Positions 1 through 7,049 of a DNA stretch of 63,303 nucleotides are shown here, piece by piece (within the stretch, counting starts at the first letter, position 1; each line of letters starts with the position of its first letter). The notes beneath the pieces were generated by a model. It did no database searches. It was not told where the DNA came from and saw nothing but the letters and a program-made list of their open reading frames with translations. The position numbers and the translations under genes were made by a program. The stretch covers positions 1 to 63,303 of the forward strand of contig MPMP01000021.1 in NCBI GenBank assembly GCA_002238565.1, read 5' to 3'. Source of the stretch: Albidovulum sp. bin36. Its GTDB lineage: Bacteria; Pseudomonadota; Alphaproteobacteria; Rhodobacterales; Rhodobacteraceae.

Positions 1-118
1 GCCGCGCCCATGCCAGCGAACTTGCCACGGTGCGCTCGAAATCCTTCGCCAGCCGCCGACAGCGCCCCATCCAGGCAAAGGTCCGCTCCACCACCCATCG
101 CTGGAAAAGTACCGCAAA
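1..118 (-). mobile_element. IS5-family transposase, C-terminal fragment
   Basis: Read on the minus strand, this stretch encodes the conserved end of an IS5-type DDE transposase: RWVVERTFAWMGRCRRLAKD followed by an FERTVASSLAWAR-like tail. The catalytic Glu region RWVVERTFAW is typical of the family. The fragment is joined in frame to the hsdR remnant, and the N-terminal two thirds of the transposase are missing. No terminal inverted repeat is visible at the join, so this is not a simple insertion. The left part runs off the window. Confidence 0.75.
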
Positions 119-1584
119 TCTGGTGGTTCCAAGGGTGGCGGCGTCTCCCTCGATACGCCGGACGGTCGCGTTTTTCTCGAAGATCGGGGTGCCGGTGAAG
201 CCGAAGAGTTGGGAGTTCGGGAAGAACTCCTTGATGGCTCGATGGTTCTCGCCGAACTGCGAGCGGTGGCATTCGTCGAAGATGAAGACCATGCGCCTGT
301 CGCGGAGCTCGTCGAGCCGCTGCTTGAACGTCGACCGCCCCCGAGCGGTGTTCCGCTTGTTGTTCTCGTCGAGAGCGAGCCCTAGCTTCTGGATGGTCGT
401 CACGATGACCTTGTCCGCGTAGTCGTCGGACAGGAGGCGGCGGACGAGCGACGCGGTGTTGGTGTTTTCCTCGACGCAGTTTTCCTGGAACCGGTTGAAC
501 TCCTCGCGGGTCTGGCGGTCAAGGTCCTTGCGATCAACGACGAAGAGGCACTTGTGGATGCTCTCGTTGCTCTTGAGCAGCGTCGAGGCCTTGAAGGAGG
601 TGAGTGTCTTGCCCGAGCCGGTCGTATTCCAGACATAGCCGTTGTCGCAGTTCTGATCAATGCAGGGGTGTAGCCCAAAATGATTGATTGGGCCGAATGT
701 GAGTTTCCGACCTTCCAGCCCATAAAGAGGCGCGCTGCTATAGGAATACTTTCTCGCATCGCTTTGCAACAAGTTTGAGATACACCCTCAACGCAGTCGA
801 CGATGGCCGTGACGGCGTAGATCTGGTACGGGCGCATCATCAGGAGCCTCTGCTCGCTCGCGATGAGAACCATGTACTTGCTGATCATCTCGCCGAGCGT
901 GCACTTGGCGAGGAACCGGTCGGCGAAGTCGTCCAGGTGGGCGATCTTGCTGTTGTCCTCGGCCGCGAACCGGTAGATCGGAAGGAACCGCTCGTCCGCG
1001 TCGAAGGCGAAGTGCCGCTCGTTGTTGTTGGCGAAGTACTGCGTATCCGTGCGGTTGCGAACGATGAAGAACGGGACGAAGCAGAGCAGCGTCTTGGTGT
1101 ATCCGTTACCGGGGTCGTTCTTGTAGTCGAGGATTTGCTGCATCGCCCGCCGCGGGCTGATTCCAAGCGTCTTCATCTTGATCGGAACGACGGGGACGCC
1201 GTTGATCAGGAGCATGACGTCGTACCGGTGATGGCCGTTGTCGGTATTGATGCGGAGCTGATTGACGACTTCGAAGCTGTTCTTGCACTAGTCCTTGATG
1301 TTGACGAGGGTGTAGTTGAGCGGCGTGCCGTCATCCCGGGCGAACGCTTCCCGGTTGCGGAGGGAGCGTGCGGCTTCGTACACGTCGGGTGTCACGATGT
1401 CATCGAGGAGTCGCAGGAACTCGCCGTCCGTGAGCTTGACGCGATTCAGGGCATCGAACCTTTCCCTGAAGTTCGCTTCAAGCGTTGACCGATCACGGAT
1501 GTCAGGGCTGAATTCGTACTTGAGGTCCTTTAGCTTCCCGAAAAGCGACTCTTCGAGTTCGCGCTCAGGTGTGATTATCGCCAT
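119..1584 (-). pseudogene. hsdR: Type I restriction endonuclease subunit R (HsdR), inactivated
   Basis: The minus-strand reading begins at ATG 1584 with MAIITPERELEESLFGKLKD and follows the HsdR family: the N-terminal nuclease region, a GSGKTLTSF Walker A near 600, FIFDECHRSQFG (DEAD box) near 275 and FGFTGTPIFEKNA near 190. Three lesions break it. A TAG stop at 1288-1290 sits where the family has the Trp of IKDWCKN. A 123-bp insert at 665-787 shifts the frame. Near position 119 the gene is joined to an IS5 transposase tail, losing the rest of the helicase. An SD-like AGAGGAG lies upstream of the start. No hsdS or hsdM is visible. The family call is very secure, and loss of function is certain from the stops. 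Confidence 0.9.
665..787. mobile_element. MITE-like 123-bp insertion inside hsdR, with 8-bp target duplication
   Basis: Both ends carry imperfect inverted repeats of about 20 bp: the left end starts GGGGTGTAGCCCAAA and the right end, on the other strand, GGGTGTATCTCAAA. The flanks are TCAATGCA (657-664) and TCAACGCA (788-795), a target duplication with 7 of 8 bases matching. Removing the insert plus one copy (131 bp) restores the HsdR frame and gives the family sequence VDC(V/I)DQNC before the Walker A region. The element is too short to encode anything. An 8-bp duplication is typical of IS1595-type elements, and an IS1595 remnant is present near 28 kb, but the end sequences could not be linked to it. 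Confidence 0.75.
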
Positions 1585-1721
1585 TGTGGGGGCTCACTCC
1601 TCTTGGCATGTGCCGAAAGCGTCCAGCTGTTCGGCTTACATAATGAACGCGAGCCTAGGTCGGCTTCGATGCCGCGGATAAAGGAAACGATTCCGTGGTG
1701 GATGGCTTGATCCATCATTCT

Positions 1722-1988
1722 GCCTTCCCGGTCGATCTCTCCCTCGCCGAGTTGGTGCCGGTCGTCGTAGCACTTGCACTGAATCGCGACCCAGTCGCCC
1801 AAGGTGCGCCGCGCGACAAGATCGACACCCATGTCGCGGCCATCGAGGCCGGTAAATGCTTCACGCTCGGGCCAGTCGGGCCAAAGCCAGATTTCGTCGA
1901 TCTCGAATTCGGGCTGCTGAAGCGCGATCCGCATGAACAACTGCTCGAACCGGCGCCCCTTCTCGAACTCGTCGCGGCTCCCATTGCG
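1722..1988 (-). pseudogene. Restriction-endonuclease-like N-terminal fragment of a helicase/ISP-type restriction protein
   Basis: About 89 codons on the minus strand read as the N-terminal nuclease domain found on DEAD/DEAH-helicase or type ISP restriction proteins: FEKGRRFEQLFMRIALQQ, then GVDLVARRT and WVAIQCKCYDD. The D...QxK arrangement is a PD-(D/E)XK-type core. The open frame continues on both sides with unrelated sequence, and no helicase motifs follow, so this is a fragment. It lies immediately upstream of the hsdR start and belongs to the same decayed defence cluster. Confidence 0.6.
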
Positions 1989-2103
1989 GATGGCGCACGC
2001 GCTTGGCCGTCCAGCGAGGTCAGGGCTGACCTGCGCCGCCGCCAAACCTAGGACTCCCGTCGGTCGAGTTGCATTTGCGTAGCTACCTGCGTCCGAACGG
2101 TGT

Positions 2104-2409
2104 TCATCGTGTCGAGCGCAGGCCGCTGTCCGCATCCAGTGTGGGCAGCCGGGCGATCGCCGGCCCGCTCTTCCGCTCCGCGAGCCGCAGCTCGTAGAGT
2201 TTCTGGAGGTTGAGCCAAAACTCCCCCGAGGTGCCGAAGAAGCGCCCAAGGCGCAATGCCGTGTCGCCGGTGATCGAGCGTCGGCCGTTGAGTATCTCGG
2301 TAATGCGGTTCACCGGAACCTCGATCCGCCGCGCCAACTCCGCCGAGCTCATGCCGAGCGCATTGAGATCCTCGCGCAGCGTCTCGCCCGGATGGATGGG
2401 GTCGCGCAT
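2104..2409 (-). CDS. higA: HigA-type antitoxin (XRE family)
   Basis: This 101-aa protein starts MRDPIHPGETLREDLNALGM, the hallmark of the HigA/VapA antitoxin family, followed by a helix-turn-helix (SSAELARRIEVPVNRITEIL) and the NGRRSITGDTALRL segment. HigA proteins neutralise a RelE/HigB-like mRNA interferase and repress their own operon. The frame is open far upstream, so the start was chosen at the family position. The higB that should precede it is cut short (2426-2590). The gap between the two is 16 nt, the usual toxin-first order. The antitoxin may therefore be an orphan that survives its toxin. Confidence 0.8.
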   Translation of the reverse strand: MRDPIHPGETLREDLNALGMSSAELARRIEVPVNRITEILNGRRSITGDTALRLGRFFGTSGEFWLNLQKLYELRLAERKSGPAIARLPTLDADSGLRSTR

Positions 2410-2425
2410 GACTTGCCTCCTCGAA

Positions 2426-2590
2426 TTAATGGTAGTCCACGATTTCCACTTCGGTCGGGCCGAGACTTCCCTCGGGCCACTTGAAGCAGATCCGCCATTG
2501 GTCGTTGATGCGAATGCTCCACTGCCCCTTGCGCCGGCCCTTAAGCGCCTCCAGACGGTTGCCGGGCCTCGCCAGATCGTCCCGGTCCAG
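2426..2590 (-). pseudogene. higB: HigB-type toxin, C-terminal fragment
   Basis: About 54 codons ending PTEVEIVDYH, with GNRLEALKG and GQWSIRINDQWRICF, match the C-terminal half of RelE/HigB-fold toxins that pair with HigA. The N-terminal half is absent. Upstream of about 2600 the DNA is instead a DUF4338 fragment in another frame. The toxin is presumably dead through a deletion or recombination at the join. Neighbour: higA immediately downstream. Confidence 0.75.
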
Positions 2591-2601
2591 CCCGGCGGGA
2601 C

Positions 2602-3078
2602 GAGCCTGCGGCCGGAGGCGTCGACGACGAAATACCTCATGTACTGGCCGATCGGCGAGGCGTAGCCGAGATAGTGGTGGCGGTCGACCAACTCCGTCCA
2701 TTCCTCCGCCGCCTCCTTCTCGAACGCCCGCTCCAGGGAGAGCGGCTCCAGCTCCCGCAGGTCGCAGCGGACTTCCGGCCCCGGATCCGAGCGCGGCGTA
2801 TGCACCGCTCGACGGCGAGGCCCGCCGCGCTTCAGCTTCGGCGGAAGCTCCAGGATGCCGAGCGCCTCGAGATCCTCCAGCACGCGCAGGGCGCTCTGCT
2901 CGCTGTAGCCGCCGTTGGGCGTGCGCCAGCCGAAGTGCTCGCAGATCGTGCGCGCCAGCTCCCGGCGGCTGTTCTTCGGCAGAAGCTGCACCGTCTCCTG
3001 AATCTGCGCGATCCGGCGGCGCGTCAGCCTCCTGCCGCGGAAGGTCGTGGATTTAAGGGCTTTGATGCGCGGATCCAT
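2602..3078 (-). pseudogene. DUF4338 (DruA-type) protein, truncated
   Basis: The first about 159 residues, from MDPRIKALKSTTFRGRRLTR, match the DUF4338 family: an N-terminal winged-helix-like region, then LRELEPLS, HHYLGYASPIGQYMRYFV and VDASGRRL. These proteins occur beside transposases and as DruA in Druantia anti-phage systems. After SGRRL the frame runs into HigB sequence read in the wrong frame, so about half of the protein is lost. ATG 3078 was chosen because the family begins there. A second DUF4338 gene begins at the right end of the window. Confidence 0.7.
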
Positions 3079-3229
3079 GGCAATTTTCCAGCGGGCGGAC
3101 CAATTCGCTTCTTGCATGACCGATTCGCGGCCGTGAGTTAGGCCCTCTTCCGAAGATTCCGCGGCTTTCGAAATGTCCTTTAAATCACCCGGTTGAAGTC
3201 GAAAATAAATATCGGTGGAAATTCCGGCG

Positions 3230-3493
3230 CTAAAGGCAATGCCATTGGTCCGCGCTCCGGGCGTTGCATCTGTTCGCCCCGTCGCACAGCGTCTGACGGT
3301 CGAAGCAGGCCTGCCGCGCGATTTCCGCGCGGGTGTGCTCGCCCTCCATCACCCTGGCGATCGCCCGCAAGCGCCGGGACTGGTTCTTGTCCTTGCATTT
3401 GCCGGCCAGTGCCTTTAGGCCCTCCGCCGTGTGGTCAGTGTTCGTGATTGCGACGCTGTTCGGCAAGACATCCTTCATGTTGTTGTTTCTCAA
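3230..3493 (-). pseudogene. IS630-family transposase, N-terminal HTH fragment
   Basis: The minus-strand reading contains QSRRLRAIARVMEGEHTRAE followed by IARQACFDRQTL, which is the N-terminal helix-turn-helix of IS630-type transposases (RRLLALA.VLEG..R.EAA...G.DRQTLRDW). The DDE domain is absent and the tail is degraded. It is a short relic of an insertion sequence between the decayed defence cluster and the catabolic cluster. Confidence 0.6.
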
Positions 3494-3522
3494 TCCGCAA
3501 CATACGGGAAGGCATCACCGAC

Positions 3523-3544
3523 TGCACCCCGCATGCACCCCGCA
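3523..3544. repeat. Two tandem copies of an 11-bp unit
   Basis: TGCACCCCGCA is repeated twice back to back in otherwise non-coding DNA between the IS630 remnant and the first catabolic gene. No function is apparent. The rest of 3494-3775 shows no gene I can recognise. Confidence 0.5.
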
Positions 3545-3790
3545 TGTCGCCGCCACGTCTAGATGTCGATGTCCACAAAAGAGTTCTTATAATGCTCGCG
3601 AGCCAGCAATTACTTGCATTGGTATCAGTATGATGCTGCAGTGCTATTCAAAAGTTCGAGCCTATTCTCGCCGTCGGATTGTTCGGCGCGGATGTATGAA
3701 TAGTTGCCGATATAGTGCTTAGTTCACTAATCACGGTCGTTCGGACAACGCACATAAATTGGAGGCATTTTTACAATCGACAAAAGTAAG

Positions 3791-5062
3791 GTGCTGAAAA
3801 CGCTGGCGCAACTCGTGTCGGCGCAGGAAGGCGGCGAGGCCGCGGTCCAAGGATGCATTTCGAATTTCTTGGAAGCGGCCGGATGCGAAGTCGAGCAATT
3901 CCAATACCAGCCTTCGTCCACTCGAAGGGAGCGCGAGTTCGGGCGAATAGCTAGCTCGGACTTTCAAGAAAGAACGGTTGTCGCAGGTCGACTCCGCGGT
4001 TCGCCGGAGTTGCCTAGCTTGATCGCATTCGCTCACCCCGATACTGAATCGCCTTTCGGTCTCGATCAATTGAATACCGATCCGTTCTCCGCAAAATCGC
4101 ATCGCGGCCGAATTTACGGCTGGGGAGTCGCCGACGACCTGGCAGGATGCGCGGCCGGGCTAGCCGCGATAGACGAGATATCTTCTTTCGGGGCGCCGCG
4201 AGGCGATATCGTATTCGCATCCGCGCCGAGCAAGAGGTCCGCTCGCGGAATTGTCGAATATCTGGACAGGCGTCGCGCCGACGCGTGCCTGTACCTCCAT
4301 CCGGCCGAATCCGGAAACGGGATGAAGGAAATCAAAGCCGCATCGCCGGGGCAGCTGCAGTTCGAATTCCATATCCCAGGACAGCCGCCCGACACGTCGG
4401 AGCCTTGCCAGACGCCGTTTTCCCATCTTGGAAGGAACCCGGTTGACGACGCGATCGCACTTTGCGAATGCCTGGCGAATTTTGCCGAGGAGCGATGCTC
4501 CCGCATTCGCTATCCGCCGATTGAGGAACGAGTCGGAAGATCCACAAATCTCCATGTTTCCGAAATCCGGACGGGCGCCGAAGGCGACCTGTCCCGAATT
4601 CCGGACCATTGCATCCTCGGCGGGGCCATTTGCTTTCCGCCGGTCGAGGATCTTGCGGAAGTCATGCGCGAATTCGAACGGGCGACTTGCCGTTTCAACG
4701 AGGCGGACGAGCGACGGCGGAGCAATCCCGTTTCGCTTAGCTGGATTTCGGGCTCGAGCGGCGCCGAAATCAAGGAGTCCCACCCATTATACCGAATCGC
4801 GCATGAAGCAATCGAGAACTCTACGGGGACTGCGCCGGAATACTATCCGCTGCATGCGGCAAGCGACATTCGCTTTCCGATCGCCCTGCATTCCATACCT
4901 TGCGTTGGTTTCGGTTGCCTCGCGGGCAATCTCGCGAACAATGGATTTGCCAATGAATGGGTTGGCATTGAAAGCTATTTCCAGATGATCGAGGCCTCCA
5001 TGCGAATTATGGCGTCTTGGTCGTCCGGCGAATGGAAACTGCAAGGGACGCAAAAGAATTAA
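3791..5062 (+). CDS. M20-family metallo-amidohydrolase-like protein with altered metal motifs
   Basis: This 423-aa protein has the M20 (acetylornithine deacetylase/succinyl-diaminopimelate desuccinylase) layout: AHPDTES (residues 81-87, the H-x-D site), GWGVADDLAGC (110-120, second metal Asp), a dimerisation/lid part around 200-280, and a C-terminal SDIRFP...FANEWVGIESY end. The Glu-Glu pair expected after the second strand is replaced by ASAPSKRSARG (143-153), and the C-terminal His expected before NEW is absent. It may hydrolyse an amide with changed metal chemistry, or not at all. GTG 3791 is the conventional start, but it has no good SD. A GGAGG at 3761-3765 better fits an in-frame ATC at 3776. 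It is the first gene of the catabolic cluster. Confidence 0.7.
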   Translation: MLKTLAQLVSAQEGGEAAVQGCISNFLEAAGCEVEQFQYQPSSTRREREFGRIASSDFQERTVVAGRLRGSPELPSLIAFAHPDTESPFGLDQLNTDPFSAKSHRGRIYGWGVADDLAGCAAGLAAIDEISSFGAPRGDIVFASAPSKRSARGIVEYLDRRRADACLYLHPAESGNGMKEIKAASPGQLQFEFHIPGQPPDTSEPCQTPFSHLGRNPVDDAIALCECLANFAEERCSRIRYPPIEERVGRSTNLHVSEIRTGAEGDLSRIPDHCILGGAICFPPVEDLAEVMREFERATCRFNEADERRRSNPVSLSWISGSSGAEIKESHPLYRIAHEAIENSTGTAPEYYPLHAASDIRFPIALHSIPCVGFGCLAGNLANNGFANEWVGIESYFQMIEASMRIMASWSSGEWKLQGTQKN

Positions 5063-5128
5063 GCAGCCGGTTCATGCGAAGGGGCTCATATCGAATCCGG
5101 TGCAGGGAGGAATCAATGCGGGGGAGCG

Positions 5129-6142
5129 GTGGCAAAAATCAGAACCGTAACCGGTGATATCGAACCGGGGTCGGTTCGCAACGCGATGATTCATGAGCAT
5201 GTACTATTCGATATCGTCGCTCCCGATTGCGGAGGAAACAGAAACGCCGAAATAAATGCGCTTAATCGGTGGCAAATCGATTATTTCTCGAATCGCGATC
5301 CGTCCAACGCGCACCAGCTTGATCGCGGCGTCGCGACATCCGAAATGAAAGCGTACAAGGATGACGGCGGCGACCTAGTCGTCGACCAGTCCGCGCTCGG
5401 GCTGGCGCGCGACCCTGAAGGACTTCGGCGCGCCGCAATTGATTCAGGCGTCCGGATCGTCGCTGCGACGGGCACCTACACGGCGCCATACCTCGACGAT
5501 AAAATCCTGTCGCTCGATTCTAGCGAACTCGGCGAACTGTTTGCTCGCGAAATCCTGGAAGGTATTGGCGACTTCGGCATTCGCGCCGGCATAATCGGAG
5601 AAATCGGCTGTTCGTGGCCGCTTGAGGAATTCGAAAGACGCGCTCTTGGCGCCGCAGCCCGGGCGCAGCGCGAAACCGGCGCCGCGATTAGCGTTCATCC
5701 GGGGCGGCATCCGGATGCCTGCCCGGAAATCATAGAAATATTGGAACGGCACGGGGCTGATTTGAGCCGAACGATCCTGTGCCATATGGACCGAACCTAT
5801 CCCGACGGAGACGGCGTGCTTCAATTGCTTCAGTCAGGGGTAAACGTTGAATGGGATTTTTTCGGAATCGAGCAGTCTCACTACTGGATGGGCGATCTGG
5901 AGCTCCCGAACGATCTTGACCGGCTGCGCATCATCAGGAATCTCGACGATCTGGGTTTCGGCTCTCGATTGCTGATCTCGCAGGATATTTGTACGAAGAC
6001 GAGAATGAAGCATTGGGGCGGCCACGGATACGGCCATATCCTTAGAAACGCGACCGCGCTGATGGACAGGCTGGAATTCGACCAAACTCTGACGGAGAAG
6101 CTGCTGCGATTGAATCCTCGGCGGCTTCTCGCGATCCAATAG
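5129..6142 (+). CDS. Phosphotriesterase-family (PLL/Php-like) metal hydrolase
   Basis: This 337-aa amidohydrolase-superfamily enzyme has the full binuclear metal set: HEH (22-24), a bridging Glu in IIGEIG (E158), SVHPGRHP (H190), LCHMDRT (H219) and ISQDICTK (D286). Bridging Glu instead of carboxylated Lys is the pattern of the Php/phosphotriesterase-homology subgroup. Members hydrolyse lactones, esters or amides, and true phosphotriesterase activity is rare. The GTG start is supported by GGGGGAG just upstream; an ATG at 5115 is out of frame. Only 7 nt separate its stop from the next start region, so it is co-transcribed with the DapA-like gene. Confidence 0.85.
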   Translation: MAKIRTVTGDIEPGSVRNAMIHEHVLFDIVAPDCGGNRNAEINALNRWQIDYFSNRDPSNAHQLDRGVATSEMKAYKDDGGDLVVDQSALGLARDPEGLRRAAIDSGVRIVAATGTYTAPYLDDKILSLDSSELGELFAREILEGIGDFGIRAGIIGEIGCSWPLEEFERRALGAAARAQRETGAAISVHPGRHPDACPEIIEILERHGADLSRTILCHMDRTYPDGDGVLQLLQSGVNVEWDFFGIEQSHYWMGDLELPNDLDRLRIIRNLDDLGFGSRLLISQDICTKTRMKHWGGHGYGHILRNATALMDRLEFDQTLTEKLLRLNPRRLLAIQ

Positions 6143-6155
6143 CGGAGCAATGCAC

Positions 6156-7040
6156 ATGAATTTCAAAGGAAGCTACAACGTAATGGTTACGGCCTTCGAC
6201 AAGGACGGCGCGCTAAACCTGGACGAGCAGGCGCGATTTACCGAATGGCAGGTGCGCAGCGGAATTCATGGGCTCGTGCCGCTCGGCTCGACGGGCGAAT
6301 TCCTGTCGCTTTCCCGGGACGAAAAATACGAAGTTGCCAAATGCGTTGTCGATACGGCGGCCGGGCGGGTTCCGGTGATCGTAGGAGCCGGCGCCGAACG
6401 AACGGAGGATGTTGTCGAAAACTGCAAAATGGCCGAGAAGCTGGGAGCTGACGGCGTGATGATCATTCCGCCGTTCTATTCGACTCCGACCGAACCCGAG
6501 CTTATCAACCACTATTCGATTATCGCCGCCGCAACCGGACTTCCCATCATGATCTACAACAATCCGGCAACGGCGAATGTCGATTTGACGCCGGAAATCG
6601 CGGCGAAACTGTCCGAGATCCCGAATGTGGAAATGATCAAGGAATCGACGCTGGAAGTAACGCGCGTTCGCGACATCCAGGAGCTTTGCGGCGACCGCCT
6701 GCGGGTGTTCGGAGGCATATTGGGCTACGAAAGCTTCGTTGAAGGCGCCGTGGGCTGGATTTCCGTCGCCGCGAACATTCTTCCCCGGGAATGCTGCGAA
6801 CTGTATTCCCTGTCCGTGGAAGACAAGAATATCGACGCTTCGATGGACCTTTATAGAAGGATACTGCCGGTTATCCGGCTGGTCGGCGGCCACCGCTACG
6901 TTTCGGCCACGAAAGCGGCCCTGGCGATGATCGGATTCGATATGGGCTCGCCCCGCCTGCCGCGTCTGCCTCTGCCTGCTTGCGAAATCGAAGAGGTTGA
7001 ACGCGCCCTGCTTGCGGCGGGAGTCGTTCTGGACGGCTAG
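6156..7040 (+). CDS. DapA/NAL-family (dihydrodipicolinate synthase-like) lyase
   Basis: A (beta/alpha)8 class I aldolase of about 294 aa. It has the family signatures GSTGEF (44-49), PPFYS (Tyr108), catalytic Tyr134 in IMIYNNP and the Schiff-base Lys162 in MIKEST. Family members include DHDPS, N-acetylneuraminate lyase, keto-deoxy-sugar aldolases and pyrroline-4-hydroxy-2-carboxylate deaminase (LhpC). True DapA is unlikely given the catabolic neighbours. The flavoprotein directly downstream resembles D-hydroxyproline dehydrogenase, which makes an LhpC-like deaminase role attractive but unproven. ATG 6156 was preferred to 6150 because GGAG lies 8 nt before it. Confidence 0.85.
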   Translation: MNFKGSYNVMVTAFDKDGALNLDEQARFTEWQVRSGIHGLVPLGSTGEFLSLSRDEKYEVAKCVVDTAAGRVPVIVGAGAERTEDVVENCKMAEKLGADGVMIIPPFYSTPTEPELINHYSIIAAATGLPIMIYNNPATANVDLTPEIAAKLSEIPNVEMIKESTLEVTRVRDIQELCGDRLRVFGGILGYESFVEGAVGWISVAANILPRECCELYSLSVEDKNIDASMDLYRRILPVIRLVGGHRYVSATKAALAMIGFDMGSPRLPRLPLPACEIEEVERALLAAGVVLDG

Positions 7041-7049
7041 CGCTAAGGC

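Noticed and set aside
657..680. The 15 bases ATGCAGGGGTGTAGC at the left end of the MITE also occur at the 5' end of tRNA-Trp (24142-24156).
   Set aside because: The match includes flanking target sequence in one copy, and a 15-base match is expected by chance in a window of this size, so I do not claim the element derives from the tRNA.
5129..6142. Calling this gene an organophosphate-degrading phosphotriesterase.
   Set aside because: The bridging residue is Glu and the neighbours handle amino-acid-like compounds; the family is mostly lactonases and related hydrolases.
6156..7040. Calling this gene dapA (lysine biosynthesis).
   Set aside because: Family membership is clear, but neighbours are catabolic and include a dehydrogenase of the hydroxyproline/opine type, so a biosynthetic role is unlikely.
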